DNA of 64,000 bases from Mucilaginibacter sp. L294 (GTDB lineage: Bacteria; Bacteroidota; Bacteroidia; Sphingobacteriales; Sphingobacteriaceae). The notes beneath the pieces were generated by a model. It ran no database searches. It saw only the letters and a program-made list of their open reading frames with translations, and was not told the DNA's origin. Positions 15,328 to 24,639 of this stretch are shown here, one piece after another. The stretch is taken from positions 26,044-90,043 of the forward strand of contig NZ_LGEK01000007.1 in NCBI RefSeq assembly GCF_001636615.1, read 5' to 3'. How positions within the stretch are numbered: position 1 is the stretch's first letter; every line of letters begins with the position of its first letter. A program made the position numbers and the translations under genes.

Positions 15328-17787
15328 ATGCAAAATTCTTACGCTATAAATGATATAAAACAGGTTATAAACGCAGGCGGTAGCATAGTTGATGATGCCA
15401 TCATCAACACCCTGCTTACCGATAGCCGCCGTATAAATAACCCTGCAGGCTCGTTGTTTTTTGCATTGGATGGCCGCCGGGATGGTCACGAATTTATTGC
15501 GGATGCGTATACCGCCGGTGTGCGTAATTTTGTAGTAAACCATCGGCCTGATACCGTTATGCCTGATGCTAATTTCCTGGTAGTGGCCGATGTATTGGCT
15601 GCATTACAGGCATTAGCTGCATATCATCGTAAACAATTTAACCTTGATGTTATAGGCATTACCGGCAGCAATGGCAAAACCATTGTAAAGGAGTGGCTAT
15701 ACCAGTTAATGAGCCCCGAAAAAAGCATCGTACGTAACCCTAAAAGTTATAATTCGCAAATAGGGGTGCCTGTTTCGGTATGGCAGATAAATGAAACCCA
15801 TAACCTGGGCATATTTGAGGCCGGTATATCAACCACCGGCGAAATGGATAAACTGGAGGCCGTTATCCAGCCAACTATAGGGGTGCTTACGCATATAGGT
15901 ACTGCGCACGATGAGGGATTCGCATCGCCGGAGGAGAAACTATCTGAAAAACTAAAACTGTTTAAAAACTGTAAACAGCTTATTTATAACTACGAAGCAC
16001 TGATTGACCATAAGGACGAACTGAAAACCCGCCAGTGCTTCTCCTGGAGCCGTAAGTTTAACCAGGTAGATCTGTACGTGTTTAGCGAAACCACCATATC
16101 CGGCAAGTACTACATGCGTGCTATGTATAAGGAGAAGGAGATAGAATGCCTTTTACCGTACCGGGATGAAGCATCGATAGAAAACGCCATAGTTTGCTGG
16201 GCAACCATGCTGGCCATGGGGTATAACCCTGCGGATGCCGACGACCGGATTGAACGCCTGGCCGCCGTAAGTATGCGCCTGGAACTGAAGCACGGTATAA
16301 ACGATTGTTCTATTATTGATGATTCTTATAATTCGGATATTCAATCGCTGGAGATAGCGTTAAACTTTCTGAACCAGCAAAACCAGCATCGAAAGAAAAC
16401 ACTGATCCTGTCTGATATCTACCAATCCGGCTTACAGCGGGATGCTTTGTACAAACAGGTTGCTCAATTGGTAAGCACCAAGCAGGTTGATCGCTTTATT
16501 GGTGTGGGCACTTCTTTACAGGAGCACGCATCATTGTTTAACCTGCCACAAACGCATTTTTATGCCGATACAGCCGCTTTATTAAAGGACCTGGGCAAAC
16601 TGCACCTGCAAGAAGAAACCATCCTGATCAAGGGCTCGCGCAGCTTTGAGTTTGAAAAGATAAGCCGCGTCCTGGTTCAAAAAGCACACGAAACAATTTT
16701 AGAGATAAACCTGAACACCCTACTCAGTAACCTTAACTTTTATAAAGGCAGGCTAAAGCCCGGTGTTAAAATAATGGCGATGGTGAAAGCCTTCTCGTAC
16801 GGCAGCGGCACTTTCGAGGTGGCTAATATGCTGCAATACAACAAAGTTGATTACCTGGCAGTTGCCTATACTGACGAAGGCGTGGAGCTGCGCGAGAACG
16901 GTATTACCATGCCGATAATGGTACTTAACCCCGAACCTGAATCATACGACAAGCTGGTAGCCAATAAATTAGAGCCTGCTATCTATAGTTTTAGTTTACT
17001 GGATGAATTTGTAAAATTTGCGCAGGATGAGGATATCATCAACTACCCGGTACACATTAAAATTGATAGCGGGATGCACCGTGTAGGGTTTGAAGCCTTT
17101 GAGGTAGAGACCCTTTGCGACCTGCTGGAGATCAACCAATACATCCGTGTGCAATCGGTTTACTCGCACCTGGTGGCCAGCGATGCCGAGCAGCATGATC
17201 TGTTCACCATGCAGCAGATCAAGATCTTTGAAGCGGCTTATAAGCAAATAGAAGATGCTTTGGGTTATACGGTTATTAAGCACATCAGCAATACATCGGG
17301 CATTACCCGCTGGCCAAACGCGCAGTATGATATGGTGAGGCTGGGCATAGGCCTGTATGGGGTTGATGCTGCCGTACCACGTGACGAAAGCGGGTTACAA
17401 CCGGTAGCTACGTTAAAAACCACCATATCTCAGGTGAAAAAAATAGCCGCAAATGAAACCATTAGCTACAATCGCAACGGTAGCCTTAAAACCGATGGTA
17501 AAATAGCCACCGTACGTATTGGCTATGCCGATGGCTACCTGCGTGCTTTTGGCAATGGCGTTGGCCGCATGCTGGTTAATGGCACGCTGGTGCCCACCGT
17601 TGGTAACATCACCATGGACATGTGTATGCTTGATGTAAGCAACGTGGAAGTGAAGGAAGGCGATGAGGTTATCGTGTTTAACGAACAGCAACGTATAGAA
17701 GAACTTGCCCTGCAAATTGGCACTATCCCTTACGAAATACTAACAAACATTTCGCAAAGGGTAAAAAGAGTGTACTTTTACGAGTAG
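15328..17787 (+). CDS. murF-alr: Fused UDP-MurNAc-tripeptide:D-Ala-D-Ala ligase (MurF) and alanine racemase (Alr)
   Basis: An 819-residue bifunctional enzyme for peptidoglycan precursor synthesis. The N-terminal half is MurF, with the ATP loop GSNGKT at residues 113-118. The C-terminal half, from about 455, is a fold III PLP alanine racemase with Lys487 (MAMVKAFSYGSG) as the PLP lysine and HISNTSGITRWP and DMVRLGIGLYG downstream. It makes D-Ala and joins D-Ala-D-Ala to the MurNAc tripeptide in the cytoplasm. This fusion is usual in Bacteroidota. Start ATG 15328 is preferred to GTG 15310. No other mur genes adjoin it. Confidence 0.95.
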   Translation: MQNSYAINDIKQVINAGGSIVDDAIINTLLTDSRRINNPAGSLFFALDGRRDGHEFIADAYTAGVRNFVVNHRPDTVMPDANFLVVADVLAALQALAAYHRKQFNLDVIGITGSNGKTIVKEWLYQLMSPEKSIVRNPKSYNSQIGVPVSVWQINETHNLGIFEAGISTTGEMDKLEAVIQPTIGVLTHIGTAHDEGFASPEEKLSEKLKLFKNCKQLIYNYEALIDHKDELKTRQCFSWSRKFNQVDLYVFSETTISGKYYMRAMYKEKEIECLLPYRDEASIENAIVCWATMLAMGYNPADADDRIERLAAVSMRLELKHGINDCSIIDDSYNSDIQSLEIALNFLNQQNQHRKKTLILSDIYQSGLQRDALYKQVAQLVSTKQVDRFIGVGTSLQEHASLFNLPQTHFYADTAALLKDLGKLHLQEETILIKGSRSFEFEKISRVLVQKAHETILEINLNTLLSNLNFYKGRLKPGVKIMAMVKAFSYGSGTFEVANMLQYNKVDYLAVAYTDEGVELRENGITMPIMVLNPEPESYDKLVANKLEPAIYSFSLLDEFVKFAQDEDIINYPVHIKIDSGMHRVGFEAFEVETLCDLLEINQYIRVQSVYSHLVASDAEQHDLFTMQQIKIFEAAYKQIEDALGYTVIKHISNTSGITRWPNAQYDMVRLGIGLYGVDAAVPRDESGLQPVATLKTTISQVKKIAANETISYNRNGSLKTDGKIATVRIGYADGYLRAFGNGVGRMLVNGTLVPTVGNITMDMCMLDVSNVEVKEGDEVIVFNEQQRIEELALQIGTIPYEILTNISQRVKRVYFYE

Positions 17788-17826
17788 GGCTTTTTATTCT
17801 ATAAAACAAATCAAAAACCGATTATA

Positions 17827-18249
17827 ATGAAATTAGTTTTCTTAGCAGCACTGCTGTTTGTGAGCATTATAACCAACAGACAACAAAAGCCTCAGAATGT
17901 ATTCAAAATAACAACTTTTACAAAGGTGCCAAGAAATATGGAAGGTTGTGGCGAAAACCTTTTCTTGAATAAACAAGATGAAAAGGCAGAACGATTTGTT
18001 TTTTATACAGATTATTCTCGGGCATTGATTTGTATCAATAATAACATGATTTTGATAACTCGTAGCGATAAATCCCATGAAAAAAGTAGTAGCGTTTTTT
18101 CTAATAAGGATTACACTTTAATAGTTAAATATGGGCAACGGAAACCGGCGGGAGATGAAAGCTACCAAATTAAAAATGCTATTATTACTTTAAAATATCA
18201 TTCAAAAGTTATCTGGATGAAAAATGTTATTGGCGGAGGTGGGTGTTAA
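17827..18249 (+). CDS. Exported hypothetical protein
   Basis: A 140-residue protein with a short N-terminal signal-like segment (MKLVFLAALLFVSIITN). The mature part is beta-rich with lysines and contains MEGCGENLFLN and a C-terminal GGGGC, so two Cys pairs might form disulfides or bind metal. No family is recognised. It lies 39 bp after murF-alr on the same strand but shows no functional link to it. Confidence 0.55.
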   Translation: MKLVFLAALLFVSIITNRQQKPQNVFKITTFTKVPRNMEGCGENLFLNKQDEKAERFVFYTDYSRALICINNNMILITRSDKSHEKSSSVFSNKDYTLIVKYGQRKPAGDESYQIKNAIITLKYHSKVIWMKNVIGGGGC

Positions 18250-18381
18250 AATATTTAAATTAATAGGTTATACTTAATAATAGGTGAAAAATTTAAGAGT
18301 AATGATTATGTAAAAGAAACACACATTTTTTTTACCAATTTAAAAGAGAGTACTTTTACCAGTAGATTTTGATAGATAGAG

Positions 18382-18975
18382 ATGAAGAGAATATTCGGTG
18401 CCCTGCTTAATTACTTTATAAAAGGCCTTTTAATTGTTGTGCCGCTTGGCGCAGCCTTTTTCCTGATCTTCTGGATAGTATCGCGGATAGATACCTCGCT
18501 TAACCTGAGCAGCGAGATCCTGGTAGATAGCCAGGGTAAACCGCTTTACATCCCCGGTTTGGGTATTTTAAATGTCATTGTTATTATCCTGATAGCGGGG
18601 ATACTGGTTACCAACGTTATTACCGACCCTATCAAAAAATGGTTTGGCCGCTGGCTAAACCGGCTGCCGCTGTTCAAATTCCTGTACTCATCCATTAAAG
18701 ACCTTACCGAAGCTTTTGTAGGCGAGGAAAAGAAGTTTAACGAACCCGTTTTAGTTGAAGTAAATGAGTTTGGATTAAAAAAGATAGGCTTTTTAGTACA
18801 AAAGGATATGAAGGCTATTAACCTGCCGGGCGAGGTTGCCGTATATTTCCCCATGTCGTACTCGTTTGCGGGCCAGGTGGTTATTGTATCTGCCGACAAG
18901 GTAAAACCCATCGACCGTAACGCTGCCGACGTGATGAAGTTTGTGATATCCGGCGGGGTTAGCGGGTTACATTAA
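18382..18975 (+). CDS. DUF502 membrane protein
   Basis: A 197-residue protein with two N-terminal TM segments (about 10-32, LIVVPLGAAFFLIFWIVS; and 57-77, LGILNVIVIILIAGILVTN). The soluble part starts with the hallmark RLPLFKFLYSSIKDLTEAFVG and continues with GFLVQKDM and VYFPMSYSFAGQV. DUF502 is widespread but of unknown function; a role in envelope maintenance is often assumed. Its last 9 bases overlap the 3' end of the convergent MFS gene. Confidence 0.88.
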   Translation: MKRIFGALLNYFIKGLLIVVPLGAAFFLIFWIVSRIDTSLNLSSEILVDSQGKPLYIPGLGILNVIVIILIAGILVTNVITDPIKKWFGRWLNRLPLFKFLYSSIKDLTEAFVGEEKKFNEPVLVEVNEFGLKKIGFLVQKDMKAINLPGEVAVYFPMSYSFAGQVVIVSADKVKPIDRNAADVMKFVISGGVSGLH

Positions 18976-20223
18976 GGTAGGCTCCGGCAGTTTATGCGAA
19001 TCGTCCTTTTTCTTAAAGCTTCTTATCGTTAAAATAACGCTGATCAACATCAGTATCGCGCCCAGCAAAAACGGCGCCCCCGGGAAATACACCGACGCAC
19101 CTTTAATGGTAAAATGGTGAAACAGGGTGGTCATCATCAGCGGGCCAATAATGGTTGTTAAACTTACCAGGCTGGCAAGTGCGCCCTGTAGTTCACCCTG
19201 CTCATTGGCCGGCACATTATCTGATATAAACCCTTGCAATGCTGTTCCGCCTATGCCGCCAAGGCAGTACGGTATCATACATACGTACATTAGCCAGCCC
19301 ACGTTATTAAAGGCAATTAGTGCAAGGCCTATACCATAAAAAGTGATGCCTGCCAGTATGTTTTTACGCAGGCCAAACTTCGGGATCGTCCAGCGGACAA
19401 AGCCGCCTTGTATGGCCGCTATCAGCAGGCCGATAAAAATCCCCAACGCACCGATGCTTTGTGTAGTCCACTGGAATTTTTCTATCACATAAAAGGGCAG
19501 TACACCCTCAACCGCTTTTTGGCCAATATAAACCACCGTATAAGCGGTTATCAGGGTACTAATAGCCATCGAATATTTCCTTAACCTTAATAACGATCCA
19601 ACCGGGTTTGCACGTTTCCATTCAAACCTGCGCCTGTTTCTAATGGCTAATGATTCGGGCAGTACAAAGAAACCGTACAATGCGTTTAACAAGGCAAGCC
19701 CCGCGGCTACAATAAACGGCAGCCTTATCCATATCGCGCCCAAAAAACCACCCAGGCCAATGCCCAAAATAAAACCTAAGCCTGTTGCTGCACCTATCAG
19801 GCCAAAGTTGGCGGCCCTTTTATCGCCGGTGCTTACATCGGCTATGTAGGCCGTTGCTGTTGTGGTACTGGCGCCGGCAATACCTGCTATCAGCCTGCCT
19901 ACAAAGAGCCAGGCAATGGTAGGGGCAAAGGCCATAAAAAGATAATCAATACCAAAGCCAAAAAGTGAGAAGAGTAACACCGGCCTGCGGCCTACCAGAT
20001 CGCTCAGGTTACCCAGCACCGGTGCAAACAAAAACTGCATAGATGCATAGGTGAAGGTAAGGTAACCACTATACTGGCTGGCCATACTGATATCAACATG
20101 GCCAAGTTCTTCTAATAATTTGGGCAGGATAGGGATAATAACGCCCAAGCCCAATACATCAATAAATATGGTGACGAAAATAAATCCTAAAGCGGCTTTG
20201 CCATGTTGGGCGGGTTTACTCAT
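18967..20223 (-). CDS. TCR/Tet-family MFS transporter (paralog 1)
   Basis: A 418-residue, 12-TM major facilitator. Motif A is GNLSDLVGRRPVLLFSLFG at about residue 73, followed by RLIAGIAGASTTTATAYIAD, the TetA-like antiporter signature region. It is an inner-membrane proton-coupled exporter, probably of drugs or metabolites; the substrate is not predictable. It lies 15 bp downstream of a second, clearly related MFS gene on the same strand and is probably cotranscribed. Its stop overlaps the convergent DUF502 gene. Confidence 0.88.
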   Translation of the reverse strand: MSKPAQHGKAALGFIFVTIFIDVLGLGVIIPILPKLLEELGHVDISMASQYSGYLTFTYASMQFLFAPVLGNLSDLVGRRPVLLFSLFGFGIDYLFMAFAPTIAWLFVGRLIAGIAGASTTTATAYIADVSTGDKRAANFGLIGAATGLGFILGIGLGGFLGAIWIRLPFIVAAGLALLNALYGFFVLPESLAIRNRRRFEWKRANPVGSLLRLRKYSMAISTLITAYTVVYIGQKAVEGVLPFYVIEKFQWTTQSIGALGIFIGLLIAAIQGGFVRWTIPKFGLRKNILAGITFYGIGLALIAFNNVGWLMYVCMIPYCLGGIGGTALQGFISDNVPANEQGELQGALASLVSLTTIIGPLMMTTLFHHFTIKGASVYFPGAPFLLGAILMLISVILTIRSFKKKDDSHKLPEPTLM

Positions 20224-20238
20224 ATAATGTATGGGCTG

Positions 20239-21501
20239 TTAATGCGAACCGCTGTTATAAGATGTTTTATCAACTGAATGTTTTTCTTTTTTGAAGCTAC
20301 GTACTGCAAGTATCGCGCCAATCAGCATTAATGCCGATGCTACGAAGTATGGTGCACCAGGTAAATGAACTGGTGCATTATCGGCAGTGAAATAAGCAAA
20401 TATCCACGTCATAAACAATGGGCCGAATACTGCACTAAGGCTCATTAAACCTGTTAAGGCACCTTGTAACTCTCCTTGTGCATTCTTCGGCACTTCACTG
20501 GTCATAACACTTTGTAACGCCGGCCCACAGATTCCGCCCAGTGAATAGGGTATCATAAAGGCAAACATCATCCAACTTTTATTAGCTAACCCAAATAAAA
20601 GCATGCCAAGAGCGTAAAGTAAAAGACCTATCCAAATACTTCTGTTTTGTCCAATTTTGGGTATTACTACTCGTATTAAGCCACCTTGAACCAAGGCTAT
20701 CATCGCTCCAATAAAGGTTAATGAGTAACCAATGGTACGTATACTCCAGTTAAATTTTTCTATGGTATAATATGTCCATACACTTTGTACGGCATGGGTG
20801 GCAATATAAATAATGAACAAGCAAGTAGCCAACCCAATAACAGCCGGGTATTTTTTTAATTGTAAAAGCGACCCCACGGGGTTAGCGCGTTTCCAGTCAA
20901 ATTCTCTACGATGTTCCTTATCTAATGATTCGGGCAATATAAAAAAGCCATAGGCAGCATTTATTAAGGCAAGGGCTGCTGCTGCGTAAAATGGATATTT
21001 GACATTGAAATCGCCCAAAACACCACCTATAAATGGGCCAATAATAAAGCCAAGGCCAAAGGCAACACCAATCATCCCAAAGTTTTGGGCGCGTTTTTCG
21101 GGTTCGCTCACATCAGCTATATAGGCCGATGCCGTTGTAAAACTTGCGCCGGTAATACCTGCTATAATACGGCCCACAAACAGCCAGCCAATGGTAGGGG
21201 CAAACGCCATGAAAATATAATCGATGCCAAACCCTAAAAGGGAAAATAGCAGTACCGGCCTGCGGCCGTACTTATCGCTAAGGTTACCCACCAGCGGCGA
21301 AAACAGGAACTGCATAATCGCATAAGCCATCACTAATAAACCCGAATATTTGGATGCCTGGCTGATATTGCCATGTATCAGTGTTTCTATCAGCTTGGGG
21401 AAAACCGGAATTATAATAGCTAAACCTATAACATCAATAAGCAGGGTAATAAATATAAAGCTTAGGGCAGCCTTCTTTTTTGGTTGGGTTAAAGTATCCA
21501 T
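20239..21501 (-). CDS. TCR/Tet-family MFS transporter (paralog 2)
   Basis: A 420-residue 12-TM transporter starting MDTLTQPKKKAALSFIF. The in-frame start at 21558 would run through a terminator hairpin and is rejected. Motif A is GNLSDKYGRRPVLLFSLLG, followed by RIIAGITGASFTTASAYIAD, matching paralog 1 closely. The two genes are a tandem duplication that has diverged, so they may export different compounds or form a pair. A terminator lies 19 bp ahead of its start, so its promoter must sit in the preceding LOG gene or overlap that hairpin. Confidence 0.88.
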   Translation of the reverse strand: MDTLTQPKKKAALSFIFITLLIDVIGLAIIIPVFPKLIETLIHGNISQASKYSGLLVMAYAIMQFLFSPLVGNLSDKYGRRPVLLFSLLGFGIDYIFMAFAPTIGWLFVGRIIAGITGASFTTASAYIADVSEPEKRAQNFGMIGVAFGLGFIIGPFIGGVLGDFNVKYPFYAAAALALINAAYGFFILPESLDKEHRREFDWKRANPVGSLLQLKKYPAVIGLATCLFIIYIATHAVQSVWTYYTIEKFNWSIRTIGYSLTFIGAMIALVQGGLIRVVIPKIGQNRSIWIGLLLYALGMLLFGLANKSWMMFAFMIPYSLGGICGPALQSVMTSEVPKNAQGELQGALTGLMSLSAVFGPLFMTWIFAYFTADNAPVHLPGAPYFVASALMLIGAILAVRSFKKEKHSVDKTSYNSGSH

Positions 21502-21519
21502 TAGCTGGCTAAAATATAT

Positions 21520-21549
21520 AAAAAAAGCGACAGGCATAGCCCGTCGCTG
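21520..21549 (-). terminator. Terminator between LOG-family gene and MFS pair
   Basis: AGCGAC (21526-21531) pairs with GTCGCT (21543-21548), with inner pairs GGC/GCC around a short loop. On the minus strand it is followed by a run of six T and an AT-rich stretch. It comes after the LOG gene stop and only 19 bp before the MFS start. Confidence 0.7.
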
Positions 21550-21569
21550 TATAAACATGCGTGTGCAGC

Positions 21570-22277
21570 TTAAAAGTTGGGTTTCAAAACATACTTGTCG
21601 TAAAAACGGAAGATGTGTTCGGCAGCTTCTTCGGCGGTATCAACTACGCGGTACAGGTTCAGGTCGTCCGCGCTGATGTTATGCTCATTGGCCAGCATTT
21701 TTTCTTCCACCCATTTAAACAGGCCGCCCCAGTAATCAACCCCAAGAAATACAATAGGGAAGCGGGCAATTTTACCGGTCTGGATCAGCGTTATCGCCTC
21801 GAATGATTCGTCCATGGTACCAAACCCACCGGGCAGGATGATAAAACCCTGCGAATACTTCATGAACATTACCTTGCGGATAAAGAAGTAATCAAACTCC
21901 AGGATCTTGTCCCTGTCGATATACTTATTATGGAACTGCTCAAAAGGCAGCTCGATATTTAAACCTACAGATTTACCACCGGCCTCGTAAGCACCCTTGT
22001 TGGCAGCCTCCATAATACCCGGGCCACCGCCCGATATTACACCGTAGCCACGTTCGGTAAGCAAACGGGCGGTATTCTCGGCCAGTTGGTAGTACTTATT
22101 ATCATTATGTGTACGTGCCGACCCAAAGATGGATACGCAGGGGCCAATTTTAGCCAGTTTCTCGAAGCCGTCAACAAACTCGGCCATTATTTTAAAGATC
22201 TGCCAAGAGTCGGTTACTTTTATCTCCTGCCAGTTTTTATTCTCAAATGCTTGTCTTATTTTTTCTTCACCAGTCAT
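21570..22277 (-). CDS. LOG-family protein (TIGR00730, cytokinin-riboside-phosphoribohydrolase-like)
   Basis: A 235-residue Rossmann-like protein with GFGTMDESFE (PGGFGTMDE) as the family signature and SGGGPGIMEAANKGAYEAGG as the nucleotide-binding region. LOG enzymes hydrolyse nucleoside 5'-monophosphates to base and ribose phosphate. It is cytoplasmic. A 50-residue N-terminal extension (MTGEEKIRQAFENKNWQEIK) precedes the core and is common in Bacteroidota members. It lies 42 bp after the GH20 gene and is followed by a terminator. Confidence 0.88.
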   Translation of the reverse strand: MTGEEKIRQAFENKNWQEIKVTDSWQIFKIMAEFVDGFEKLAKIGPCVSIFGSARTHNDNKYYQLAENTARLLTERGYGVISGGGPGIMEAANKGAYEAGGKSVGLNIELPFEQFHNKYIDRDKILEFDYFFIRKVMFMKYSQGFIILPGGFGTMDESFEAITLIQTGKIARFPIVFLGVDYWGGLFKWVEEKMLANEHNISADDLNLYRVVDTAEEAAEHIFRFYDKYVLKPNF

Positions 22278-22319
22278 GTTATTACAAAAAATTAAATATG
22301 ATGCTCAATAGCTTTTATG

Positions 22320-24620
22320 TTATTGGTTATGTTTAAACCACGATTCAGGTACATCACCCCGTTCACTTCCGTTTATACTGTATTGTAGTTTAAGGGTGTA
22401 TCCTCCGCCTCCTTCAACAAAATCTAACGCAAATGGTTGCAACCCTTTTTTCAGGGCAACCTGGCCGTTTTTTTCCATAGGCGAGTGCATACCATCATTA
22501 TTCACCGTTTCGCGGTTGGCCACGTTTAGTATACCGCTGTCATCGCAAGTTAGGTAAAAAGTGTAAATGCCCTGTTGCGGAACATCAATATACCCCCTGT
22601 ACTTTATACCGAACGACGCTGCCTTAACCGATGCCGGTACGGAAACACTTTGTACAACGAAGGTACTATCGGCAGCGCCCTGTTTTATACCCGAGGCCCC
22701 TTTAAAAAGGCCTTTATAGTAACTTGCTGTTAACCCGGGGGCAACTTTTGCTGCCGTTTGGGGCTCTGCCGGTTTTTGCTGCAGGTATTTTACGGTATAA
22801 ATATCGCCGCGTTTACCGCTTGGGGTAAATGCAGCCAGTTTAATAGTTTGCGGGTAGCTCACCACATAATTACGTAACAGCGGCGAATTCTGGCCTGGTA
22901 AATCACCATTGGTTGTGTACCTGATGGCAGATGTACTTAACGGCGAATTTACTTTCACAGTATCTGTAGTGATAAAAACGCGGCTGTCAACGATCCCCTC
23001 AAGATCGGGCTGCCTGTAATTTATATTCAGCGCTTCCAGCCGGTTGTATTGCTGAACCAGGCGTTGTGTATAGCTCTTATAGTAATCCTGTTTATTCGTC
23101 CACAGCAATTCGGCCAGGGCGGTCATCCGGGGCATATACATATAATCGGCACGTTTTTCTGATGGGATGTTCTCCGTCCAAATATTAGCCTGTGCACCAA
23201 TAATGAGTTTAGCCTGTTCTGCAGTTAAATTTTGCGGTACCGGGTTAAAGTGATAAACATTAGAAATGGAATTTTTATCGGCCGGGTTGTCAAAGTACAA
23301 TGGCGTACCGGGCGTCATGATAACCTGGTTGCCGTTTTGTGCCGCTTTAACCGGTGCGTCGGGTACCCAGGTGCGCCAATACATGATCATCGCTGTCGAA
23401 CTTATCTTGCCTTCCAGCACCTCGTCCCAGCCTATAAGCTTGCGGCCTTTTGAGTTGAAAAACTTCTCCATCCGGTCTATAAAATAATTTTGCAGGTCGG
23501 GTAAACTGGTTATGCCTTCGCGTTTCATCAATTCCTTGCAAGCGTCAGATTTGCCCCAGTCGCTACGGTCAACCTCATCACCACCAATATGGATATACTT
23601 AGATGGGAAGATCTCCATGATCTCGGTATATATATTCTTTGCAAACTCAAAGGTAGTTTCATTACAAGGGTATATCGGCGTTGAGAATACCTCGCCCCAT
23701 TTGTTCTGGCTGTCGCAGGTTAAATAGGGGTAGGCGTTAATGGCAGCCATCATGTGGCCGGGCATATCTATTTCAGGGATAATATCGATATGCTTGTTGG
23801 CCGCGTAGGAAACAAGGTCCTTTAATTGTTTTTGGGTATAAAAACCGCCGTAAAGTGTTTTACCGTTTTTTTGAATGATGTGTTGTTTATCGATATTAAA
23901 GTCGGGGTTATCCACCGCTTTTTTCATACAGGCCGAATCCTGGTTGTTAAATGTACGCCAGGCGCCTTGTTCGGTTAACTTCGGATATTTTTTTATTTCA
24001 ACACGCCAGCCCTGGTCGTCGGTAAGGTGCAGGTGAAACTTGTTCATTTTATAAAGGGCCATTACATCAATAAACTTTTTAAGATAGCTTATCGAAAAAA
24101 AGTGCCTTGATACATCCAGGTGCATCCCCCGCCAGGCATAGGCAGGCTGGTCGTTAATATTTACCGATGGCAGGCGTAAAGCCGCCCTGTTTTGCCCTGT
24201 TTCAACAGAAACAGGCAGCAGTTGCCTGATGGTTTCAACCGCGTGAAATGCGCCTGCAGGTGCGCCTGCCGTAATAATGATGTGTTTAGGCGTAATGTTA
24301 AGCAGGTATGCTTCCTGGTTTTTTATGGTACCATCATAAACAAACTGCACCGTATTTGTTGGGTGCGATTTCCCTGCGGGGAGGATATACCCGCTTCCCG
24401 CTTTTATCAGTTTATTAAGCTGTGCGGCTTCATTGGCAAACCGGTTGGGTGTAATAAGTGTGGTTTTTGCATTGATAACAAAGTAGCCATTGCCCGGTGT
24501 AAGGGCTGACGGATATGGAATGATGTTTAAATTTTTAGAATACCCTTGCGCATTAACATTTGTGCAATAACATAAAAAAAGGAAAAATAATAACAGTTTA
24601 GAAGTTACTGTTTTAGTCAT
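22320..24620 (-). CDS. Exported GH20 beta-N-acetylhexosaminidase
   Basis: A 766-residue secreted enzyme with a signal peptide (MTKTVTSKLLLFFLFLCYC). An N-terminal GH20b domain (about 30-150) is followed by the catalytic TIM barrel; the catalytic pair is Asp348-Glu349 in GGDEVDRSDWG, with HLHLTDDQGWRVEIKKYP and WDEVLEG as flanking motifs. After residue about 540 come a chitobiase-type domain and a PA14-like segment (IDVPQQGIYTFYLTCDDSG). It cleaves terminal GlcNAc or GalNAc from chitooligomers, glycans or peptidoglycan fragments. It is 19 bp downstream of a sugar symporter gene, so an operon for hexosamine uptake is likely. Confidence 0.92.
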   Translation of the reverse strand: MTKTVTSKLLLFFLFLCYCTNVNAQGYSKNLNIIPYPSALTPGNGYFVINAKTTLITPNRFANEAAQLNKLIKAGSGYILPAGKSHPTNTVQFVYDGTIKNQEAYLLNITPKHIIITAGAPAGAFHAVETIRQLLPVSVETGQNRAALRLPSVNINDQPAYAWRGMHLDVSRHFFSISYLKKFIDVMALYKMNKFHLHLTDDQGWRVEIKKYPKLTEQGAWRTFNNQDSACMKKAVDNPDFNIDKQHIIQKNGKTLYGGFYTQKQLKDLVSYAANKHIDIIPEIDMPGHMMAAINAYPYLTCDSQNKWGEVFSTPIYPCNETTFEFAKNIYTEIMEIFPSKYIHIGGDEVDRSDWGKSDACKELMKREGITSLPDLQNYFIDRMEKFFNSKGRKLIGWDEVLEGKISSTAMIMYWRTWVPDAPVKAAQNGNQVIMTPGTPLYFDNPADKNSISNVYHFNPVPQNLTAEQAKLIIGAQANIWTENIPSEKRADYMYMPRMTALAELLWTNKQDYYKSYTQRLVQQYNRLEALNINYRQPDLEGIVDSRVFITTDTVKVNSPLSTSAIRYTTNGDLPGQNSPLLRNYVVSYPQTIKLAAFTPSGKRGDIYTVKYLQQKPAEPQTAAKVAPGLTASYYKGLFKGASGIKQGAADSTFVVQSVSVPASVKAASFGIKYRGYIDVPQQGIYTFYLTCDDSGILNVANRETVNNDGMHSPMEKNGQVALKKGLQPFALDFVEGGGGYTLKLQYSINGSERGDVPESWFKHNQ

Positions 24621-24639
24621 GATAAAGAAGAATTAGCTT

